DNA of 64,000 nucleotides, from positions 1,054,001 through 1,118,000 of the forward strand of contig JAHLLQ010000001.1 of NCBI GenBank assembly GCA_020444065.1, read 5' to 3'. A program made the position numbers and the translations under genes. Below the pieces are notes generated by a model. That model saw nothing but the letters and a program-made list of their open reading frames with translations, ran no database searches and was not told the DNA's origin. Shown in pieces: positions 59,845-64,000 of the stretch (the stretch's first letter is position 1; each line of letters opens with the position of its first letter). Source of the DNA: a bacterium. GTDB taxonomy: Bacteria > Sumerlaeota > Sumerlaeia > SLMS01 > JAHLLQ01.

Positions 59845-61002
59845 TCAGCGCGCCGCGACACCGTCACGGGCTTCAATCAGTCGTCCGTAGAAATCCAACA
59901 CATGACGCGCGACGGCAGTTGGTGAGTGTTCGCGCTCGATATGCTGCCGGGCTGCGTCTCCACGCGCTCGACAGGCGGCGGGATCGGCAGTTGCCTTAAC
60001 CATCGCGTCGGCCAGTGCGGACGCGTCGTTTGTGGGAACGAGCCAACCGAAGTCGCCCTCGTCCAGCAAATCGTGAATCGCACCGATGTCGCCACCGATG
60101 ACGGGACGCCCGCAGGCCATCGCTTCGAGGGCGCTGCGACAGGAACCGTCGTTGCCAGGGATCAACATCAGCGCGACGTCGAACGCGTGGTAAGCCCCAA
60201 TCAGTTCGTCGCCGGAGACGTAGCCGGCATAGATGATCTGGTTCTTGACGGAAAGCTGCTCGAGGCGTTCGAGCATCTTGTCCTTATAGCTACCGCGGCC
60301 GCAGATCACGAGGCGCGCCTCTGGGTTCTGCTTCAAGGCGATCTCCGCGGCATCCAGCATCCAGTCGATCCCGCGTGTGCGACGAAGTCGGCTGATCAGG
60401 CCGATCACAGGAGCATCGGGTTCGATGCCCCATTCCTTGCGCATGTCGACCGGGCGTTCGCCGGGCTGGAAGACATCGAGATCGACCTGGCCGCCGATGC
60501 GCAGCATGCGCTCGTTGGAAAGACCGAAAGCCTGCGACAGCGCGTCTTCCTGCTGCGTGGAAATCGTCACGATACCGGCAGTCCGTTTTTCAACCAGTGA
60601 CTTCGTGAAGGCATCCTGGCGCGGAGGCGATTCGCGATGGAATGTGCGGACGAGGATCGGCTTGCCGGGTCCGGTCGGCCCGATGGCGACGCCGGCTAGA
60701 ATGTGATCGTGCGTCAGGTGAGAGTGGACGACATCAGGCTTGTAGTCGGCGATGAGTTCTTTCAGAAGGCGGAGATCCCTCAGTTTGCGGTGCGGCCAGT
60801 AGGAGCGCTCGAAGGGTACGGCGCCAGTGACTTCGACGCCGGCTTCGCGCGCGCGGCGCTCGAAGCTGCTGCCGGTCGTCATTGCGTAGAGCACGTCGTG
60901 TCCCGCCTGTGTTTCAGCGGCGGCCTGGCGCGCGGCAGGTTCGGCGGCACCGGTCCACCGATGCGATGCCGTCAAGTGCAGGATTCTCAACCTCTCCGCC
61001 AT
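59845..61002 (-). CDS. Family 4 glycosyltransferase
   Basis: The 385-residue protein has the GT-B fold. The N-terminal domain has ILHLTASHRWTGAAEPAARQAA and DVVHSHLTHDHILA; the C-terminal domain has VIGLISRLRRTRGIDWMLDAAEIAL, EARLVICGRGSYKDKM and PGNDGSCRSALEAMACGRPVIGGDIGAIHDLL, including the E-x7-E-like donor site with a serine-cysteine variation. It should transfer a sugar from a nucleotide donor, probably for an envelope glycan. ATG 61002 fits the family start; the frame opens to 61095. Confidence 0.9.
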   Translation of the reverse strand: MAERLRILHLTASHRWTGAAEPAARQAAAETQAGHDVLYAMTTGSSFERRAREAGVEVTGAVPFERSYWPHRKLRDLRLLKELIADYKPDVVHSHLTHDHILAGVAIGPTGPGKPILVRTFHRESPPRQDAFTKSLVEKRTAGIVTISTQQEDALSQAFGLSNERMLRIGGQVDLDVFQPGERPVDMRKEWGIEPDAPVIGLISRLRRTRGIDWMLDAAEIALKQNPEARLVICGRGSYKDKMLERLEQLSVKNQIIYAGYVSGDELIGAYHAFDVALMLIPGNDGSCRSALEAMACGRPVIGGDIGAIHDLLDEGDFGWLVPTNDASALADAMVKATADPAACRARGDAARQHIEREHSPTAVARHVLDFYGRLIEARDGVAAR

Positions 61003-61098
61003 AAATCGATCCCCGGGCTGGAATGGCCCCATATAGCAAGAGGGCCGGGCGCCGAAGCCAAGAGGAAATTGGCCAAGTGACGCATTTCGGACCACTCT

Positions 61099-61920
61099 TT
61101 ACATGCGAATTGCCAGTGAGACCTCAAGCGAGAGTGCTCGATAGGCCGCATTCAAGAACAACTTGAAGGCATGAACCGATGGGTCGTCCGCAGGTTCCGG
61201 CTGCAGATTGCAGCGCAGCGCCGGTACTTCCTCAGCGGACTGGGTCAACTGGACTTGCTCGATGATCTGGAGGACTTCGTCGGTATCCGCTCCCTGGTCC
61301 GTCGTGAGCGCTCGTGTGAAGAGCAACAGCGAAAGGCAATGGCTCGGCCCCAGGTCGCCGACCATCAGCATCGGGTGAAGAACCTGATTGCTGGTCAACG
61401 GCCGCTCGTCTCCCTCGTCAGTGCGCTCAGCGGGCTTCTTGCCCTTCAGGAAACCGGCGCCACGCCAGTCGCGCAGGCGATCACAATCGCCATAACTCAT
61501 CTGCTCGACGGCCCGGCGGAAGAACTGGCCGGTCAAAGAATCCGGCGGGCCAATCCGACTCAGAAGCCACTCCTCGCCTGCCTCGCTGATCGGAAGCGGG
61601 ATGGACTGAATGCAACTGTAGGGATCGCCGGTGATGGCCGCGGGACAGCCCTGGCAGATCGTTGCGAGTCGATCCAACTCGCTGGTGCGCTCGCGGACAT
61701 CGGCGACATTGAACTCGTTCTCGACCTCGGAGCCATCTTCGTGGACTTCGCGCCGACGGAACTTCATCTCAGACTCGGGCATTTTGTCGCCGAACTTGTC
61801 GCGATAACCTTGGCGAACGGTGGCTGCGAGCGTTCGATCACGCAGCATACCAAGCAGAGGTTCGGCGCCAAGGTCCTCGCGGGCCTGGCAATTGAGGTCG
61901 ATGTAGAAGTGGACAGCCAT
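61099..61920 (-). CDS. Orphan protein with conserved-looking cysteine segment
   Basis: The 273-residue protein is not recognised. It is acidic, has no membrane segment and starts MAVHFYIDLNCQ. A CQGCPA...GDPYSCIQSIPLPIS segment (about 88-112) with three cysteines could bind a metal or cluster. A glutamate-rich loop (PAERTDEGDER) follows. It lies between the GT4 gene and gatA on the same strand, with a 76-bp gap to gatA. Confidence 0.6.
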   Translation of the reverse strand: MAVHFYIDLNCQAREDLGAEPLLGMLRDRTLAATVRQGYRDKFGDKMPESEMKFRRREVHEDGSEVENEFNVADVRERTSELDRLATICQGCPAAITGDPYSCIQSIPLPISEAGEEWLLSRIGPPDSLTGQFFRRAVEQMSYGDCDRLRDWRGAGFLKGKKPAERTDEGDERPLTSNQVLHPMLMVGDLGPSHCLSLLLFTRALTTDQGADTDEVLQIIEQVQLTQSAEEVPALRCNLQPEPADDPSVHAFKLFLNAAYRALSLEVSLAIRM

Positions 61921-61996
61921 GGAGAAAATCGAGTTTCAGAGTCGAGGGTTATCTCTTTTGATTTCAGCCCTACGCGCCGCGCCCGGCGCCTCCCCG

Positions 61997-63469
61997 TCAG
62001 CCCGCCAGCGTAGCTGTCCGGGAATTGACGACGGCCAGCGCCTGCTCGAGCTGCCAGGCTGACTGAAGCAGCTTCGCCTCGGCGAAGGGGCCGCTGAAGA
62101 GCTGCATTCCGACGGGCATTCCCACGTCCGTGAATCCTACCGGCATGGAGAGTCCGCAGTAGCCGGCGAGGTTCAGGGACAGCGTGAAGATGTCGGACAG
62201 GTACATCTGCATCGGGTCGCCGATCTTGTCGCCGATTCGGAACGCAGCCGTGGGAGCGGTTGGCGCTGCAATCACGTCGACCTTCTCAAGCGCAGCAGTG
62301 TAGTCCTGCTGGATCAGCGTGCGAACCTTCTGGGCTCGCAGGTAGTAGGCGTCGAAGGTCTCGGCCGAGAGGACGAAAGTCCCAAGCATGATGCGGCGTT
62401 TCACTTCATCGCCAAACCCGGCGGCACGCGTCTTGGAGAACATCTCGACGATGTCCTTGGTTCCTTCGGCGCGGAAGCCGTAGTGGGCTCCGTCGTAGCG
62501 CGCGAGGTTGGAGCTGGCCTCGGCCGTCGCGATCACGTAGTACGTCGACACGGCGAACTTCGCGGCGTGCGGCATGGAGACGTCGACAATCTGGGCGCCG
62601 GCGTTCTCAAGCTCGGTGAGAGCATTGCGGCAAGCCGCAGCGACCTCGGCATCCAGGCCTTCGACCTCGAAGAATTCCTTCGGCCGACCGACGCGCAGGC
62701 CCTTGAGGGAGCCGCTCTTCAACTGTCCGTAGTAATCGTCCGTACCAAGCTCAGAGCTCGTACTGTCCCTCGGATCGTGTCCTGCGATCGCGCCCAGCAT
62801 CAAAGCCGCGTCTTCGACATCCACCGTCAATGGGCCGATCTGGTCAAGCGACGAGGCGAACGCCACGAGTCCGTAGCGCGACACACGGCCGTATGTCGGC
62901 TTCAGCCCGACGACACCGCAAAATCCGGCGGGCTGCCGAATCGAACCGCCGGTGTCGCTTCCGAGCGCCGCAGGCGCCATTCCTGCAGCAACCGCCGCAG
63001 CCGATCCGCCGGAGGAGCCACCCGGCACGAAGGCGGGGTTCCACGGGTTGCGAGCGGCACCGTGCGCGGACTGCTCATTCGAGCTGCCCATGGCGAACTC
63101 GTCCATGTTGGCCTTGCCGAGGATGATCGCGCCGGCCGCTTCCAGTTTCTGAGCGACGGTCGAATCGTACGGAGCGCGGAAGTTCGACAGGATCTTGCTG
63201 GCGCACGTTGTCAGCGTGCCGCTCTTGCACATGTTATCCTTCAGCAGAACCGGTACGCCATCCAGCGGCCCGAGGGCGTTTCCGGCCTTGCGGCGCGCAT
63301 CCGACTCGTCGGCGGCGGCGAGCGCTTCATCCCGCATCAAATCGACGACGGCGTTGACCGTGTCATTCACATTCTCGATCTGGCCGAGATAGCGTGTGAC
63401 GACCTCGCGGGAAGAGACTTCCCCACCGCTCAACTGGCGGGCGATTTCGTGAACCGTCATCAAGGGCAT
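61997..63469 (-). CDS. gatA: Aspartyl/glutamyl-tRNA amidotransferase subunit A
   Basis: The 490-residue protein is a full amidase-signature enzyme. The Ser-cisSer-Lys triad is seen in LLKDNM (lysine), GGSSGGSAAA and GSDTGGSIRQPA. The GatCAB complex turns mischarged Glu-tRNA-Gln into Gln-tRNA-Gln (and Asp-tRNA-Asn). ATG 63469 (MPLMTVHEIARQLSGGE) fits the family; the frame opens to 63583 and overlaps gatC. gatB is not in the window. tRNA-Gln is present at 50330. Confidence 0.96.
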   Translation of the reverse strand: MPLMTVHEIARQLSGGEVSSREVVTRYLGQIENVNDTVNAVVDLMRDEALAAADESDARRKAGNALGPLDGVPVLLKDNMCKSGTLTTCASKILSNFRAPYDSTVAQKLEAAGAIILGKANMDEFAMGSSNEQSAHGAARNPWNPAFVPGGSSGGSAAAVAAGMAPAALGSDTGGSIRQPAGFCGVVGLKPTYGRVSRYGLVAFASSLDQIGPLTVDVEDAALMLGAIAGHDPRDSTSSELGTDDYYGQLKSGSLKGLRVGRPKEFFEVEGLDAEVAAACRNALTELENAGAQIVDVSMPHAAKFAVSTYYVIATAEASSNLARYDGAHYGFRAEGTKDIVEMFSKTRAAGFGDEVKRRIMLGTFVLSAETFDAYYLRAQKVRTLIQQDYTAALEKVDVIAAPTAPTAAFRIGDKIGDPMQMYLSDIFTLSLNLAGYCGLSMPVGFTDVGMPVGMQLFSGPFAEAKLLQSAWQLEQALAVVNSRTATLAG

Positions 63470-63491
63470 CGCGGATTCCAATCGACTGAAG

Positions 63492-63812
63492 TCAGATAAT
63501 CTGCGGGACTTTGAAGCAGTCGTCTTCCTGCTCCGGGGCGTTCGCGAGCGCCTGGCCGGGCGCCAGACTCTTGCTCGGCACATCGGTGCGGAAGACGTTC
63601 CTCGTGGGGATGGCGTGACTGGTTGGCTCGACGCCGTCGAGGTCCAGTTCCGCCAGGAGATTCAAATGGCCGACGATCTCGGTCAGTTCGCGAGAGTAGC
63701 GCTCGACCTCGTCGTCGCTGAGCTCCAGACGCGAGAGCAGGGCCACGTGTCGCACGCGGTCCCGATCGATTCGTTCAACTTTGTCGACTTTCTGGAGATC
63801 GTCTCCGGCCAT
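63492..63812 (-). CDS. gatC: Aspartyl/glutamyl-tRNA amidotransferase subunit C
   Basis: The 106-residue protein has the GatC pattern: VRHVALLSRLELSDDEVERYSRELTEIVGHLNLLAELDLDGVEPTSHA, then NVFRTD and the final DDCFKVPQII. GatC holds GatA and GatB together. It lies 22 nt before gatA and 5 nt after the helicase gene, so the three are in one transcript. Confidence 0.96.
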   Translation of the reverse strand: MAGDDLQKVDKVERIDRDRVRHVALLSRLELSDDEVERYSRELTEIVGHLNLLAELDLDGVEPTSHAIPTRNVFRTDVPSKSLAPGQALANAPEQEDDCFKVPQII

Positions 63813-63817
63813 CCGGA

Positions 63818-64000
63818 TTACTCCTCTTCTTCCTCGTCGGGCTTGTCGACGGTCAAGCCGGCAAACTTGAGTGCCAGCTTCTTCTCGCCCTCTTCCTTGA
63901 ATTTGACGATCGCCTTGCTGCGCTCGTCCATGCCCGTACGCAGCAGAACCTTGCCAATACCGAACTTGGGATGGTGAACCTGAGCGTTATTCTGGATCTC
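63818..64000 (-). CDS. C-terminal end of a UvrD/PcrA-like helicase (partial)
   Basis: Only the last 60 codons are in the window, and they end at TAA 63818-63820. The visible sequence has VHHPKFGIGKVLLRT, a VKFKEEGEKKLALKFAGL stretch and an acidic DEEEEE tail. It resembles the Tudor-like C-terminal domain of PcrA/UvrD helicases, which binds RNA polymerase. The rest of the gene lies to the right of the window, so the helicase part is not seen. Confidence 0.6.
   Translation of the reverse strand, partial: EIQNNAQVHHPKFGIGKVLLRTGMDERSKAIVKFKEEGEKKLALKFAGLTVDKPDEEEEE

Noticed and set aside
1-64000. CRISPR array, insertion sequence or prophage
   Set aside because: No regularly spaced direct repeats with spacers, no transposase or integrase, and no phage structural genes were seen.

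Overview
The window is a stretch of bacterial chromosome, GC-rich by eye, densely coded on both strands. It carries 49 supportable protein-coding genes (two cut by the window edges), one tRNA and one gene remnant. The organism looks Gram-negative-like and didermic: it has an RlpA-type lipoprotein, a HlyD/EmrB efflux pair, and very large secreted beta-rich proteins. It uses sigma-54 (two NtrC-type activators with Fis-type HTH plus candidate -24/-12 elements) and at least one ECF sigma factor. The gene mix (huge secreted LVIVD/YadA-head-like protein, GH20-like enzyme with many CBM-like modules, GYF_2 proteins, twin-receiver regulator) resembles poorly cultured lineages of the Planctomycetota/Sumerlaeota type. 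That placement is an inference from gene style, not a marker-based assignment.

Layout. 0-4 kb: end of a membrane glycosyltransferase-like protein, then two tandem secreted M23 peptidases with a shared 16-nt upstream block. 4-8 kb: an ATP-cone/uridine-kinase fusion, NUDIX hydrolase, RlpA-like lipoprotein and aspartate aminotransferase. 8-11.3 kb: a sigma-54 activator followed by a small AT-richer island with two orphan genes and a gene remnant, bounded by inverted copies of a 9-bp-periodic repeat that abuts the stop codons of the outer genes. 11.3-19.1 kb: an ECF sigma/TPR anti-sigma-like pair, a three-gene ABC-2 transporter operon, 5-formyl-THF cyclo-ligase and an M28 peptidase. 19-26 kb: GYF_2 and AsmA-like membrane proteins, a tetR-hlyD-emrB drug efflux operon behind a perfect 26-bp palindrome, an orphan membrane-anchored protein and Mn-type superoxide dismutase.

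26-36.5 kb: two giant secreted proteins on the minus strand, a GH20-like multi-module protein and a propeller/adhesin-head protein. 36.5-45.8 kb: NIF3-like protein, TPR protein, double-receiver regulator, ComF, glycogen synthase, RsmE, a duplicated AsnC-like protein, SixA and an MBL hydrolase with a sigma-54-like promoter. 45.8-50.4 kb: a REP-like inverted pair, prfA, CDF transporter, GNAT, a second sigma-54 activator and tRNA-Gln. 50.4-64 kb: a small orphan protein, an MFS-PlsC-AMP ligase triple fusion, a VOC/tandem-HxlR divergent pair, a YfgM-like TPR protein, an SPFH/zinc-ribbon membrane pair, a GT4 glycosyltransferase, an orphan cysteine-containing protein, gatA-gatC and the 3' end of a UvrD/PcrA-like helicase.

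How it fits together. Many genes are envelope or surface functions (M23, RlpA, AsmA-like, Aas-like, SPFH, giant secreted proteins) alongside sigma-54 and ECF control. The most unusual items are the GH20-like enzyme whose barrel seems to be interrupted by five binding-module-like domains, the stop-codon-abutting repeats that bound the 9.9-11.3 kb island, and the conserved -24/-12-like block placed exactly 40 nt before both M23 start codons. No CRISPR array, insertion sequence, prophage or rRNA was seen.
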